From: Shewanella violacea DSS12
GTDB taxonomy: Bacteria > Pseudomonadota > Gammaproteobacteria > Enterobacterales > Shewanellaceae
Reading direction: 5' to 3'
DNA: 64,000 nucleotides
Assembly: GCF_000091325.1 (NCBI RefSeq)
Contig: NC_014012.1
Location: 496,001 to 560,000, forward strand
In this document: positions 27,474 through 37,235 of the stretch, piece by piece
How positions within the stretch are numbered: the first letter of the stretch is position 1
Layout of the letters: each line of letters starts with the position of its first letter
Position numbers and translations under genes: made by a program
The notes under the pieces: model-generated
The model's input: the letters and a program-made list of their open reading frames with translations, nothing else
Database searches by the model: none
Told to the model about the DNA's origin: nothing

Positions 27474-28211
27474 TTATTTTTTTAGAAAGGCTTCGAAGCG
27501 AGTTCTGGCTTCATCACTCTTTAATCTCACAGCAAACTGGGCTAGCTCATCTTTCATCTGTTGACGTACTAAGTCTTTATTTGTACCTAGTAATGCGCGA
27601 GTAGCCTGAAGTGCCTGAGGTGGTTGTTTAGCGAGTTTAACTGCCTGGGCTAAAGCAAAGTCAAAAATGCTCTCCGATGGAATAACATCATTGATAATAT
27701 TGAGTGTTTTGGCTGTTTCAGCATCGAAACTTTCACCGAGTAGCAGTAATTCGGCAGCTTTTTGTGGTCCAACGAGTTGTGGTAGCAGTAGACTCGCGCC
27801 AGCTTCTGGCACTAGGGCTAAGTTAACAAAAGGTAATTGAAACTTTGCCGTGTTATCGGCATAAACCAGATCGCAATGCAGTAGTAGAGTGGTACCTATA
27901 CCTACTGCAGCCCCAGTGACCGCAGCAACGAGTGGTTTTTTTAGATCCAACAGATGAAACAGAAACTTAAAGGCCGGGTGCTCGCTATCTAAGTTACTAT
28001 TTTTTAAAAAGTCTGCTACATCATTGCCTGATGTAAAACAATCCTGTTGACCTTTGATTAAAAAGGAGTGAATTGCGTTGTCTGACTCACCTTGGATAAG
28101 GTATTCTGTGAGGTTAGTATACATCTCAAGGCTGAGAGCGTTACGCTTCTCAGGGCGATTAATTGTGATAATTCTTACGCCTTGCTCATCCTTAACCTGA
28201 ATTGTACTCAT
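27474..28211 (-). CDS. Enoyl-CoA hydratase/isomerase family protein
   Basis: Crotonase-fold protein of 245 aa. The N-terminal INRPEKRNALSLEM, the first oxyanion-hole segment FTSGNDVADF and the second GAAVGIGTTLLLHCD are typical, followed by NLALVPEAGASLLLPQLVG with one acidic residue at the position of a catalytic Glu. The SGND (rather than AGAD) and VPEAG pattern resembles the delta3-enoyl-CoA isomerase/PaaG-like branch more than classical hydratases, so the exact reaction is open. AAAGGAG lies well before the ATG. It is divergent from the copper chaperone gene, 32 bp away. Confidence 0.82.
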   Translation of the reverse strand: MSTIQVKDEQGVRIITINRPEKRNALSLEMYTNLTEYLIQGESDNAIHSFLIKGQQDCFTSGNDVADFLKNSNLDSEHPAFKFLFHLLDLKKPLVAAVTGAAVGIGTTLLLHCDLVYADNTAKFQLPFVNLALVPEAGASLLLPQLVGPQKAAELLLLGESFDAETAKTLNIINDVIPSESIFDFALAQAVKLAKQPPQALQATRALLGTNKDLVRQQMKDELAQFAVRLKSDEARTRFEAFLKK

Positions 28212-28243
28212 TGCGTTTTCTCCTTTAAGACGAATGGGATTAA

Positions 28244-28720
28244 ATGGAGTTTAAGACATTGAAGCAAAAATTCAAACACGTGTTTAGTTTTGTTGTACTT
28301 TGGGTGGCATCTTTCTCTGCCATGGCCAATGTTGTGCTTGTGGATGGTCAGGTGAGGGCTATGCCGCCTAGCGTGCCAAATAGCGCGGCGTATTTAACCC
28401 TGGAGAATCATGGCCCTTCGATCAAGCTTGTTGCTGTCGAGGCCGGTTTTGTCAAAGAAGCTCAGTTACATACCGTTATTGAAGAGGACGGTATGGTTAA
28501 GATGCGTCAGGTAGAAAGCTTTACTATTCCTCAGCATGGGCGTTTAACCTTGAGCGAGTCGGGTCAGCACATCATGTTACTCGGTTTGAAGCAGCCATTA
28601 GTTTCGGGGGAGTCAGTCAATTTAACCCTTAAATTTGATAATGGTTCAGAGCTTCCCGTGAGCTTGATGGTGAGTAAACAGGCAATGACTAAGTCGGAAG
28701 GCCATCACCATCATAATTAA
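28244..28720 (+). CDS. Periplasmic copper chaperone PCu(A)C
   Basis: A 158-aa exported protein of the PCu(A)C/DUF461 family, which delivers Cu(I) to cytochrome c oxidase. A signal peptide of about 28 residues ends AMA. The Cu ligand pattern is visible: His in QLHTV, Met in VKMRQ, then His in PQHGR and H-x-M in GQHIML. The C-terminus ends SEGHHHHN, an extra His-rich metal-binding tail. It is followed 30 nt later by the DUF2333 gene; no oxidase genes are near. Confidence 0.88.
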   Translation: MEFKTLKQKFKHVFSFVVLWVASFSAMANVVLVDGQVRAMPPSVPNSAAYLTLENHGPSIKLVAVEAGFVKEAQLHTVIEEDGMVKMRQVESFTIPQHGRLTLSESGQHIMLLGLKQPLVSGESVNLTLKFDNGSELPVSLMVSKQAMTKSEGHHHHN

Positions 28721-28750
28721 TCTCGTTTGGAATTTACCGGAGTGTATCAG

Positions 28751-29722
28751 ATGCAAATGACATGGAAAAAGTGGACGGGTATTGCGGTCCTTATCATATT
28801 TATTGGCTATCTTATTAGTGTTTGGTGGAGTGTTGCACCAGATGCGATTAAGGCGCAGCAATTAAAAGTAGCTGAAGGGCCTCAAGTCGTGGGCTATGCT
28901 ACGACGACGTCACTCATTATTACCATGGAAACCTTACTCAACAAGAGAGGTGGCTGGTTATCTAATGATGTGACTCCTCCGTCAATCTTTATGGATAATA
29001 TGCCAGCCTTTGAATTTGGGGCCTTGGAGCAGGTACGAGATCTTGCCTTAATCATGCGCAAAGAATTCAGCCGTTCTCAGTCTCAGTCTCTGTCTGATAA
29101 AGATTTGCTAGCCGCTCACTCTAAACTCAATATAGAGCATACCAGCTGGCTAGCCCCCAGTGCCGAGGGCGAATATAAAGATGCCATCAAATTACTCAAG
29201 CTTTATCGGGCTAAAATATCGGATACCCATAATCAAGATGCACAATTTTATGCCAGAGCAGATAATCTCAATGAATGGCTTAAAGAGGTGCAGAAACGTT
29301 TAGGTAGTATGTCTCAGCGTCTTTCTGCCAGCGTAGGTCAGGATCGCATAAACACAGACTTAGCCGGTGACAGTGAGGCTTCTCAGTCTACACCTAAGCA
29401 GGCCAGTCAACAGATTAAGACCAATTGGTGGAAGATCGACGATGTGTTTTATGAGGCTCGAGGTGAAACTTGGGCATTATTAAACTTTATGAAGGCTATT
29501 GAAATTGATTTTGCCGATGTATTGCGTAAAAAGAATGCCGAAGTTAGTTTGCAACAGATTATTCGTGAATTAGAAGAAACACAACAAGCTGTTTGGAGCC
29601 CTGTAATCTTAAATGGTTCGGGTTTCGGCGTAGTCGCTAATCACTCTTTGGTGATGGCAAATTATATTTCCCGCGCGAATGCTGCGGTGATTGATCTAAC
29701 AAATTTATTGATTAAAGGTTAA
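28751..29722 (+). CDS. DUF2333 family membrane-anchored protein
   Basis: A 323-aa protein with one N-terminal TM segment (about residues 7-27, WTGIAVLIIFIGYLISVWW) and a large periplasmic domain containing GYATTTSLIITMETLLNKRGGWLSNDV in its first third and WWKIDDVFYEARGETWALLNFMKA later. These match DUF2333 as I know it; its function is unknown. The ATG at 28751 is chosen because GGAG lies 8 nt before it; a TTG at 28727 is in frame. It lies 7 nt before the next gene, so the two are co-transcribed. Confidence 0.8.
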   Translation: MQMTWKKWTGIAVLIIFIGYLISVWWSVAPDAIKAQQLKVAEGPQVVGYATTTSLIITMETLLNKRGGWLSNDVTPPSIFMDNMPAFEFGALEQVRDLALIMRKEFSRSQSQSLSDKDLLAAHSKLNIEHTSWLAPSAEGEYKDAIKLLKLYRAKISDTHNQDAQFYARADNLNEWLKEVQKRLGSMSQRLSASVGQDRINTDLAGDSEASQSTPKQASQQIKTNWWKIDDVFYEARGETWALLNFMKAIEIDFADVLRKKNAEVSLQQIIRELEETQQAVWSPVILNGSGFGVVANHSLVMANYISRANAAVIDLTNLLIKG

Positions 29723-29729
29723 TTAGATA

Positions 29730-30479
29730 ATGAAAAAAACATTACTTGCATGTGCACTTTTGGCTAGCTTAGTAGGCACATCTGCACAGGCTTCAACACT
29801 GATAGGCTTTAAGGTCGGTGGCGATTATTGGAAGGCAGATACCAGTGGTACATTTGCTGAGAATGGTCAAACACAGCAAGATTTTAACTACAGCTCATCT
29901 TCTCAAGGTAGCATATGGGTTGCCTTCGAACATCCGATCCCTTTGGTGCCTAATGTAAAAATTAGAGAGAACCGTCTGGATACTAGTGGTAATGGTGTGG
30001 CAGATGGTTTTGCGTTTGCCGGCCAGGACTACAACGGCGAGATCAGTACTAGTACAGATCTAAGCAACACCGATTTTATTCTTTATTACGAGCTGTTAGA
30101 TAACGATCTAGTCTCCTTAGATCTTGGTGCGGCTTATAAGATGATGCATGGATCTTTCCGTGTAAATGATAGAGTGACAAGCGGCCGTGTAAATTCAGAA
30201 ATCGAGCTGGATAGTGGCATAGTGATGGCTTATGCCGAGGCGCAAGTCGGCATTCCTGGCCTAGGCTTATATGGCTTTGCCGATGTAATGATGGGTATCG
30301 ATGAGTCTAGTGTCTATGATTACTCTGTCGGTCTGGGTTGGCAGTTTGATGGCATGGTTTTGGATACTAAGCTGCGCGTGGGTTACCGTGACTTTAACTT
30401 CGATGTGAATGATTTCGATGGTGTCACTACCAATACTCAGTTTAATGGCTTCTTCGCAGGTGTTGAACTAGTTTTCTAA
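29730..30479 (+). CDS. TIGR04219-type outer-membrane beta-barrel protein
   Basis: A 249-aa protein with a 21-residue signal peptide (TSAQA). The mature start STLIGFKVGGDYWKAD, the alternating pattern and the C-terminal GFFAGVELVF (terminal Phe) indicate a small outer-membrane barrel, best matching the TIGR04219 family. The role is unknown. It lies 7 nt after the DUF2333 gene, and a strong terminator follows. Confidence 0.82.
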   Translation: MKKTLLACALLASLVGTSAQASTLIGFKVGGDYWKADTSGTFAENGQTQQDFNYSSSSQGSIWVAFEHPIPLVPNVKIRENRLDTSGNGVADGFAFAGQDYNGEISTSTDLSNTDFILYYELLDNDLVSLDLGAAYKMMHGSFRVNDRVTSGRVNSEIELDSGIVMAYAEAQVGIPGLGLYGFADVMMGIDESSVYDYSVGLGWQFDGMVLDTKLRVGYRDFNFDVNDFDGVTTNTQFNGFFAGVELVF

Positions 30480-30505
30480 ATCTAGTGCTTTAAGCTTGAT
30501 ATAAG

Positions 30506-30528
30506 AACCGCCATTTGGCGGTTTTTTA
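30506..30528 (+). terminator. Intrinsic terminator after the barrel protein gene
   Basis: Stem AACCGCC (30506-30512), loop ATTT, stem GGCGGTT (30517-30523), T-run. Confidence 0.9.
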
Positions 30529-30606
30529 TTGGGAAATTTATATGGTCTTTAGATATGGGCGCAAGACCTGCTAACTTGTTTACACTTATATAATTTGTGT
30601 TTAGAC

Positions 30607-30643
30607 ATAAAAAAACCGCCAACTATTATTAGCATGGCGGTTT
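30607..30643 (-). terminator. Intrinsic terminator of tolC
   Basis: On the minus strand AAACCGCCA and TGGCGGTTT form a 9-bp stem followed by seven T residues, about 60 nt past the tolC stop. A second hairpin, TAAGTTATCC/GGATAACTTA (30650-30674), sits between it and the gene. Confidence 0.9.
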
Positions 30644-30701
30644 CTACCTAAGTTATCCTCAGTGGATAACTTAGCTTAGGACTAAATCACAGACTGTCTC
30701 G

Positions 30702-32045
30702 TTACTGAGTGGTCGTCTGTGTTGTCTGTGCAGTCAAACCATTGTTGATGGCGATAACATCATCTTCATTCAAGGTACCTGCCGCTTGTTTAAGTGCGAG
30801 TATTGAATTGATGTATCCGTAACGGGCATCAGATAGCTTTCGCTTAGAGTCATACAGATCACGTGTACGGTTAAGTACATCGACTATGGTTCGAGTACCA
30901 ACTTCAAAACCTGCCTGAGTCGCTTTTAGTGCACTCTCTGATGAGATTACTGATTGCTCATAGGCACGGATTGAGCTGATTGAAGCACCTACGTCGTTGA
31001 AGTTGTTACGAACATCCTTAACTACTTTACGGTAAGTCTGTTCCATCTTCTCACTCGCTTCCACGTACTGATATTGAGCCTGATTCACTTGAGAGGTGAC
31101 CTTGAAACCTTCGAAAATAGGTATGCTCAAGGTCAGGCCTACTGTGCCGTTGTCAAAATCACGTGCATCATTATTATTATTTTCTTGCTGTATATTGGTT
31201 GTGTAACCCGCATTTAGACTCAGGGACGGCATATGACCGGCTTTATAGAGACTAATGGCTTCTTGTGCCATATCTTTACCTATACGCGTCGTCAGTAGAT
31301 CGACACTGTTGGCTTCGGCCATCTTTAACCAATCATTGGCTCTGGTAGGAGATGGGGTAACTGCACTGAAACGCTCGGTATCTAAGATATTGATAGAATT
31401 ATGTTCTATGCCTGTAATCTCACGTAACGCCTCATAACTATTGGTCAGTTCATTCTCAGCTAAGATCTCTTGCGCTCGAGCTAAGTCATACTGAGCCTGA
31501 GCTTCATGAACATCAGTTATGGCAGTCAAACCAACGGCAAATCTTTGTTTTGTCTGTTCGAGCTGACGCTCAATCGCGCGCTTTTCCGATCCCTGAAACT
31601 CGTAGGTATCTTTAGCCGATAACACCGAGAAATAAGCACTGGTTACGCGGATAATCAGAGTTTGTAGTGATGACGCGTAAGTCGCATCGGCTTGAGAGGC
31701 CGCTAATTCGGCTAGGTTCAATCCCACCCAGGCACTGTGATCATAGATGACTTGATTTAGTGTCACGCCAGCATTTACGCCACTTGAATCCGTGTTAGGC
31801 TCAGGAGATTCGTTATTGATCCAATTCTTGTTATAGCCCACTCGTGCACTTATAGTTGGCAGTAGCGGCGCGCGGTTTTCTTCAATTTTTTCGTACAGGG
31901 CATCGCGTTTAGCCTGAGCTTGCAGGGCGATAGGGTCACTGGTTAGCGCTTGTTGATATATCTGCAGTAAATCGTCGGCTTGTACAGCAGAAGTACTGAA
32001 TGCCAGCGTGAGCGCTGCACATATAGTTCGGATCTTGAATTTCAT
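30702..32045 (-). CDS. tolC: Outer-membrane efflux channel TolC
   Basis: Trimeric outer-membrane exit duct for tripartite drug pumps and type I secretion, 447 aa. A signal peptide of 23 residues (SAVQA) is followed by DDLLQIYQQALTSDPIALQAQ, the conserved TolC start, and two outer-membrane-efflux repeats of long helices. The C-terminal repeat contains FEVGTRTIVDVLNRTRDLYDSKR. AAGGACGACCA precedes the ATG. It is divergent from nudF, exactly as in E. coli. Confidence 0.95.
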   Translation of the reverse strand: MKFKIRTICAALTLAFSTSAVQADDLLQIYQQALTSDPIALQAQAKRDALYEKIEENRAPLLPTISARVGYNKNWINNESPEPNTDSSGVNAGVTLNQVIYDHSAWVGLNLAELAASQADATYASSLQTLIIRVTSAYFSVLSAKDTYEFQGSEKRAIERQLEQTKQRFAVGLTAITDVHEAQAQYDLARAQEILAENELTNSYEALREITGIEHNSINILDTERFSAVTPSPTRANDWLKMAEANSVDLLTTRIGKDMAQEAISLYKAGHMPSLSLNAGYTTNIQQENNNNDARDFDNGTVGLTLSIPIFEGFKVTSQVNQAQYQYVEASEKMEQTYRKVVKDVRNNFNDVGASISSIRAYEQSVISSESALKATQAGFEVGTRTIVDVLNRTRDLYDSKRKLSDARYGYINSILALKQAAGTLNEDDVIAINNGLTAQTTQTTTQ

Positions 32046-32303
32046 TGGTCGTCCTTTTAGACAAAATCCTCCAGTGGAGGAGCCGTTTAACTTTTATAGA
32101 GTTAAGTGATACCACGCGTAATAATAGCGAGGCGGTTTGCGCTTCCCGACGCTTCCCGATACATCAAAACTTAATGGCCTGGCCTGCTAGCCAAATCTTA
32201 ATAGCTATGTAAGACATAGATATTAAGGAATTACCTGTTTTCAAGTCAACTTAGAAGTGTAACAGTTTTTAATTTTTATTATGTTATTTCTGTCTAAATA
32301 GCA
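32046..32303. other. Divergent tolC-nudF intergenic region
   Basis: No gene. It must contain the minus-strand tolC promoter; I could not single out a convincing -35/-10 pair or a MarA/Rob-type box. Confidence 0.4.
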
Positions 32304-32332
32304 TTGACTCTTTTCTAGTGTGTTTCTTATAC
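32304..32332 (+). promoter_or_regulatory. Sigma-70 promoter of nudF
   Basis: -35 TTGACT (32304-32309), 17-bp spacer, -10 TTATAC (32327-32332); about 48 nt before the nudF start. Confidence 0.55.
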
Positions 32333-32380
32333 ACTTTTGAAGATTATTTAATACTGGATTGATCCAGCTGAGGTAGTGAG

Positions 32381-32989
32381 ATGAAACAGAAGTTTGATCA
32401 AGAAGATGTAGTTCTGTTAGGAAAAGAGACTGTATTTAAGGGGTTTTTCTCTTTAGATGTTTATCGGTTTAAGCATAAGTTGTTCAAGGGGGGCTGGAGT
32501 GATGAAGTTCACAGAGAAGTCTTTGAGCGAGGTGATGCCGTTGTAGTATTACCTTACGACCCAGTGACGGATGAAGTGGTATTGATCGAGCAGATACGCA
32601 TTCCAGTATTAGCAAAGGCAAAGAGCCCTTGGATGCTTGAGTTAGTGGCGGGTATGATTGAAAAGGGAGAGACGGCAGAGGGCGTGGCACACAGAGAGCT
32701 TGCCGAAGAGGCTGGAGTTACGGCTAAACATATGTCGAAGATCTCCAGTTATTTCGCGAGCCCAGGCGGGACCAGTGAAAAATTTGAATTTTTCTGGGCT
32801 GAAATTGATGCGAGTCAAGCACATGGGGTACATGGACTCGATCATGAAAATGAAGATATCCAGGTTCACGTATTCAGTAGGGAACAAGCTTTTAAATTTG
32901 TAAATGATGGTACAATTAATAATGCGTCTACTGTTATTGGCCTGCAGTGGCTAGAGCTGAATTATTTGAATTTGCGTAAAGCTAAGTGA
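32381..32989 (+). CDS. nudF: ADP-ribose pyrophosphatase NudF
   Basis: Nudix hydrolase that splits ADP-ribose to AMP and ribose 5-phosphate, 202 aa. The Nudix box GX5EX7REUXEEXGU is complete as GMIEKGETAEGVAHRELAEEAGV (about residues 91-113; given as the family pattern), with the downstream YFASPGGTSEKF typical of ADPRases. TGAGGTAGTGAG precedes the ATG. It opens the nudF-yqiB-cpdA-yqiA-parE block shared with E. coli. Confidence 0.95.
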   Translation: MKQKFDQEDVVLLGKETVFKGFFSLDVYRFKHKLFKGGWSDEVHREVFERGDAVVVLPYDPVTDEVVLIEQIRIPVLAKAKSPWMLELVAGMIEKGETAEGVAHRELAEEAGVTAKHMSKISSYFASPGGTSEKFEFFWAEIDASQAHGVHGLDHENEDIQVHVFSREQAFKFVNDGTINNASTVIGLQWLELNYLNLRKAK

Positions 32990-33171
32990 ATAGCTTAAAT
33001 GATGTGTGTGTCAGCTGAATTATTCTAAACTACACAAGTTATGCCTGTATTAGTTGATGAATACGCTTAATGTTATTGAATTGTAATGGTGAGGCTTGAA
33101 TCAGAAAGTCAGCTGAAAACATCTTGCATTCAAGCCTGTGACCTAGAGTAAACTTGAGGATGAGTCGGTAA

Positions 33172-33618
33172 GTGAGTAGTGCTAGCAGCTTAAATCCAAA
33201 GAGATATCAACCGAATATTAATCGGTTTCTCGCCCTGTGTGGGCGTAATTACTTCCATATTCTTCGCTGGTTACCCGATGGTGCTGAGCAGGGGGCGAGT
33301 TGGCAGGTTAAAGGTGAATTCGGTTTTTTAGATGTTCGCTTGCTGGAAAACACTCGCTATACCCAATTGATCGAAATCTCAAGAAATGTCGATACAAGCG
33401 GTTTTGTTGACCCCCCTAAGATCTCGGTTCGTGTATATCATGATGCTAAATTGGCAGAAGTGTTAACTAGTCGACAGATTTATCAACTTAGTCCGGTATA
33501 TGATTATCCAAATCTACGTATGCACCATCGTGACGAGAAGTATCGAGTGAATGCTTTTTTGGAAGAGTTATTAAGGATTGATAACCACACGAGTGTAGTT
33601 TGTTTGGCTGAATCTTAG
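33172..33618 (+). CDS. yqiB: DUF1249 family protein YqiB
   Basis: A 148-aa cytoplasmic protein of unknown function. It has the family's YQPNINRFLALCGRNYFHILRWLP start and the ending VYDYPNLRMHHRDEKYRVNAFLEELL. It starts at GTG with GAGGA 11 nt upstream. It lies between nudF and cpdA as in E. coli; the cpdA start is 12 nt beyond its stop. Confidence 0.9.
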   Translation: MSSASSLNPKRYQPNINRFLALCGRNYFHILRWLPDGAEQGASWQVKGEFGFLDVRLLENTRYTQLIEISRNVDTSGFVDPPKISVRVYHDAKLAEVLTSRQIYQLSPVYDYPNLRMHHRDEKYRVNAFLEELLRIDNHTSVVCLAES

Positions 33619-33630
33619 GGTCGATTTATT

Positions 33631-34470
33631 GTGTTAAAAGAGGCTATCTCTTATTCTCTTGAAGAGAAGGCAAGTGTGAGAATCGTGCAAGTGACCGATC
33701 CTCATCTGTTTGCCGATCCCAGCTCTCAACTTTTAGGTGTTAACACAGCTAAGAGTCTGGAGTCTGTGCTGAATGCCATAAAGACTGGGGATTTTCCGGC
33801 AGATCTTATGTTGGCTACCGGAGACATCAGCCAAGATTATTCGGGTGAGTCATACCACAGCTTCGTGCGCTCCATAGCGCCTCTCGATCTACCTTGTCAT
33901 TACTTGCCAGGCAATCATGATGATCCTCGTGTTATGAGTCTGCATATGCAGGGAGCCAAGATATTCGGCCAGCGTCGAATCTTAGCCGGCAACTGGCAAA
34001 TCATAATGTTGGACTCTACGGTGAGAGGAAAGCCGGGTGGACACATGTCGGACAGTGAAATAGAGATCATTAAAAGTGCAGTAGCCGATCAACCGGAACG
34101 CCATGTCTTGCTGGTGATGCATCACAACCCTATTTTGGTAAAGTGCCGTTGGTTAGATCAACATTGTATGGATAATGGCAGTGACTTTATCGAGCAAGTG
34201 GCGCAGATCCCGCAAGTCAAAGGCTTGCTATGGGGTCATGTACATCAGGAGTTGGATGAAGAACACCAAGGCATGCATGGTATTATCCACTTGATGTCTA
34301 CGCCTTCAACCTGCATCCAATTTAAGCCTCTATCGTCTTACTTTGCACTGGATGCCCTACAACCTGGGTATCGACAGTTGGAGCTTAAAAGCGATGGCAG
34401 TATGATAACCAATGTGCATCGTGTCCTCGGTGATAAATTCTTCCCCGATAGAAATGCCAGAGGTTATTAA
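33631..34470 (+). CDS. cpdA: 3',5'-cyclic-AMP phosphodiesterase CpdA
   Basis: Metallophosphoesterase that hydrolyses cAMP, lowering CRP activity; 279 aa. All metal-binding motifs are present: TDPHLF (D-x-H), GDISQD, GNHDD, MHHNP and GHVHQE. The start is GTG. In Shewanella, cAMP-CRP governs anaerobic respiration, so this enzyme may matter there (inference). It is in tight series after yqiB; a 205-nt gap precedes yqiA. Confidence 0.94.
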   Translation: MLKEAISYSLEEKASVRIVQVTDPHLFADPSSQLLGVNTAKSLESVLNAIKTGDFPADLMLATGDISQDYSGESYHSFVRSIAPLDLPCHYLPGNHDDPRVMSLHMQGAKIFGQRRILAGNWQIIMLDSTVRGKPGGHMSDSEIEIIKSAVADQPERHVLLVMHHNPILVKCRWLDQHCMDNGSDFIEQVAQIPQVKGLLWGHVHQELDEEHQGMHGIIHLMSTPSTCIQFKPLSSYFALDALQPGYRQLELKSDGSMITNVHRVLGDKFFPDRNARGY

Positions 34471-34675
34471 GGCTGAGTTTGTTTACTTGTTCAGAAGCAC
34501 AAGCAAAATGATATTGGTGTTTCATTGTAAATGTACTGCTTTACCCTCCTTTGCAGCCTAATCACTTGGTAGAAACGTAAGCAAGTGTTAGCATCCAATT
34601 GATCATTTATTAAAATTGCTCCATCATTCTTTTGAATGATTATTCGATGATGGAAGAATCCGTGTATGAGGAAAT

Positions 34676-35248
34676 ATGCTGCTTTATATTCATGGGTTCA
34701 ATAGCTCACCGTTATCAGATAAAGGGCGTGTCACTGCGCAATTTGTCGCTGAACACTATCCCGATCTGAATTTCCATCAGCCTCAATTGCCATCGACTCC
34801 CAAAGAGGCGATGGAATTATTGTCGGCCCTTGTCGAGACTGCCCTAGATAATGGAGAGGCGCTTACCTACATAGGGTCTTCACTTGGCGGTTATTTTGCG
34901 AGTTATTTAGCCGAGAAGTATGGTGGACGTGCGGTATTAGTTAATCCTGCAGTGACGCCTTTCGAGCTATTCGATGAATTTATGGGTCAGCAGTATAATC
35001 CCCATATCGATGAGTATTATCAGGTTCTACCTGAGCATAAAGACCAGGTTGCCGCTTTTAATACTCAAGTTATTCTAAATCCCGACCGATTTTTAGTATT
35101 ACTGCAGTCGGGTGATGAAGTCCTGGATTATCGACAAGCAGTGCAGAAATATCACTGTTGTCAGCTTTTGATTCAATCCGGTGGCAATCATAGCTTTGTG
35201 GGCTATGACAAGCAGATGCATTCAATCTGCCAGTTTCTGTTTTCTTGA
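34676..35248 (+). CDS. yqiA: Esterase YqiA
   Basis: Small alpha/beta-hydrolase, 190 aa. LLYIHGFNSSP carries the oxyanion region, GSSLGGYFA the nucleophilic Ser, and GGNHSF near the end the catalytic His; an Asp in LQSGDEVLDY completes the triad. Its physiological substrate is not known. AGGAAAT precedes the ATG. It lies before parE as in E. coli. Confidence 0.92.
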   Translation: MLLYIHGFNSSPLSDKGRVTAQFVAEHYPDLNFHQPQLPSTPKEAMELLSALVETALDNGEALTYIGSSLGGYFASYLAEKYGGRAVLVNPAVTPFELFDEFMGQQYNPHIDEYYQVLPEHKDQVAAFNTQVILNPDRFLVLLQSGDEVLDYRQAVQKYHCCQLLIQSGGNHSFVGYDKQMHSICQFLFS

Positions 35249-35303
35249 CAAGTAACCATATCGGGCCGCAACATGGCCTTAATAACTATAAATTGTGTGT
35301 GCC

Positions 35304-37190
35304 ATGACAAATCAATATACCTCTGATTCCATCGAAGTCCTAAATGGGCTAGATCCCGTTAAACGCCGTCCAGGTATGTATACCGACACCACGCGCCCAA
35401 ACCACTTGGGGCAAGAGGTTATCGATAACAGTGTCGATGAAGCTCTGGCGGGACATGCAACTAAGATTGAAATCACCTTGCATAAGGATAACTCTTTAGA
35501 GGTTATCGATGATGGTCGTGGTATGCCTGTGGATATTCATCCTGAAGAGGGGATATCCGGAGTTGAACTTATTCTTACTAAGCTGCATGCGGGTGGTAAG
35601 TTCTCTAACGATAACTATCAATTCTCAGGTGGTCTGCACGGAGTGGGTATTTCGGTGGTGAATGCGCTCTCGAGTCGTGTTGAAATTACCGTGAGACGCA
35701 GCGGCATTGTCTATGATATTGCCTTCGAAAATGGTGATATGGTGGAAGAGCTGCGAGAAACTGGCACTTGTGGTCGCAGAAACACAGGTACCAGAGTTCA
35801 TTTCTGGCCCATCCCCAGCTATTTCGATTCAGCCAATTTTTCCGTACCTAAACTGACGTATTTGTTGAAGGCTAAGGCGGTTCTCTGTCCCGGTCTTAAG
35901 ATCAAATTCACTAACAAGCAGACAGATGAAGTTCAAGAATGGTTCTATGAGAGCGGTTTAACTGATTATCTACAGTCGTCGACTAAAGATGCGATTATGC
36001 TGCCTGAAGAGCCATTTATTGGTAGCTTGAAAGGTAATAATGAGGCGGTTGACTGGGCTATTACCTGGTTACCAGAAGGCGGGGAATATCTTAACGAAAG
36101 TTATGTGAACCTTATTCCCACTCCCTTAGGTGGTACTCATGTGAATGGTTTCAGGCAAGGTCTGCTTGAGTCTATGCGCGAGTTTTGTGAATTTCGAAAC
36201 TTAATGCCCAGAGGCATTAAGTTAACCCCAGAAGATATCTGGGACCGCAGCAGTTTTATCCTGTCGATTAAGTTACTGGATCCGCAATTTTCTGGCCAGA
36301 CTAAGGAGAAACTCTCTAGTCGTCAGAGTTCGGCGTTTGTTTCCGGCATAGTCAGAGATTCATTCAGCCTCTGGCTTAATACGAATACCGAACAGGCTCT
36401 GGCATTGGCAGAGATGTGCATCAATAATGCTCATAAACGTTTAAAATCGGCTAAGAAAGTTGCCCGTAAAAAGGTGACGTCAGGCCCTGCGCTGCCGGGT
36501 AAGTTGACCGATTGTAGCGGTCAAGACCCTATGCGTGGAGAGCTGTTTCTGGTGGAGGGTGACTCGGCGGGAGGTAGTGCTAAACAGGCTCGAGATCGAG
36601 AATTTCAAGCTATTATGCCTCTGCGTGGTAAAATCCTGAATACTTGGGAAGTGGATTCCAGTCAGGTATTGGCGTCTCAGGAAGTACACGACATCTCGGT
36701 CGCAATAGGTTGTGATCCTGATTCCAGTGATATTTCCGAGCTCAGGTACGGTAAAATTTGTATCTTAGCCGATGCTGATTCCGATGGACTGCATATTGCG
36801 ACCTTGTTATGTGCTCTGTTTATGAAACACTACAAGATCTTGGTCGAAAAGGGCCATATTTATGTGGCTATGCCCCCCTTGTTTCGTATCGACATAGGTA
36901 AAGAAATTTTTTATGCGTTAGACGAAGCAGAAAAGCAGGGCATACTGGATCGTATCGCTGCTGAGAAAAAGAAAGGTAAGGTTCAGGTTACTCGATTTAA
37001 GGGACTGGGTGAGATGAATCCACTTCAGTTACGAGAAACGACTATGGATCCCAACACGCGTCGTTTGGTACAGTTAACCATAGATGATGTCGAAGAGACC
37101 ATATCTATGATGGATATGTTACTGGCCAAGAAACGCTCTGGTGATCGTAAGATATGGTTAGAATCTAAAGGTAATCTTGCTGATTTTTAG
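35304..37190 (+). CDS. parE: DNA topoisomerase IV subunit B
   Basis: ATPase subunit of topoisomerase IV, which decatenates daughter chromosomes; 628 aa versus 630 in E. coli. GHKL ATPase motifs (EVIDNSVDEALAGHA, DDGRGMPVD, GGLHGVGISVVNALS) are followed by the TOPRIM EGDSAGGSAKQARDR and DADSDGLHI. I start at the ATG at 35304; a GTG three codons upstream is also in frame. parC is 1.2 kb downstream on the same strand, separated by a single unrelated gene. Confidence 0.96.
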   Translation: MTNQYTSDSIEVLNGLDPVKRRPGMYTDTTRPNHLGQEVIDNSVDEALAGHATKIEITLHKDNSLEVIDDGRGMPVDIHPEEGISGVELILTKLHAGGKFSNDNYQFSGGLHGVGISVVNALSSRVEITVRRSGIVYDIAFENGDMVEELRETGTCGRRNTGTRVHFWPIPSYFDSANFSVPKLTYLLKAKAVLCPGLKIKFTNKQTDEVQEWFYESGLTDYLQSSTKDAIMLPEEPFIGSLKGNNEAVDWAITWLPEGGEYLNESYVNLIPTPLGGTHVNGFRQGLLESMREFCEFRNLMPRGIKLTPEDIWDRSSFILSIKLLDPQFSGQTKEKLSSRQSSAFVSGIVRDSFSLWLNTNTEQALALAEMCINNAHKRLKSAKKVARKKVTSGPALPGKLTDCSGQDPMRGELFLVEGDSAGGSAKQARDREFQAIMPLRGKILNTWEVDSSQVLASQEVHDISVAIGCDPDSSDISELRYGKICILADADSDGLHIATLLCALFMKHYKILVEKGHIYVAMPPLFRIDIGKEIFYALDEAEKQGILDRIAAEKKKGKVQVTRFKGLGEMNPLQLRETTMDPNTRRLVQLTIDDVEETISMMDMLLAKKRSGDRKIWLESKGNLADF

Positions 37191-37235
37191 TGAAATGCCT
37201 CCAATAATTAGAATAATTAGGCAATTAAAACAATA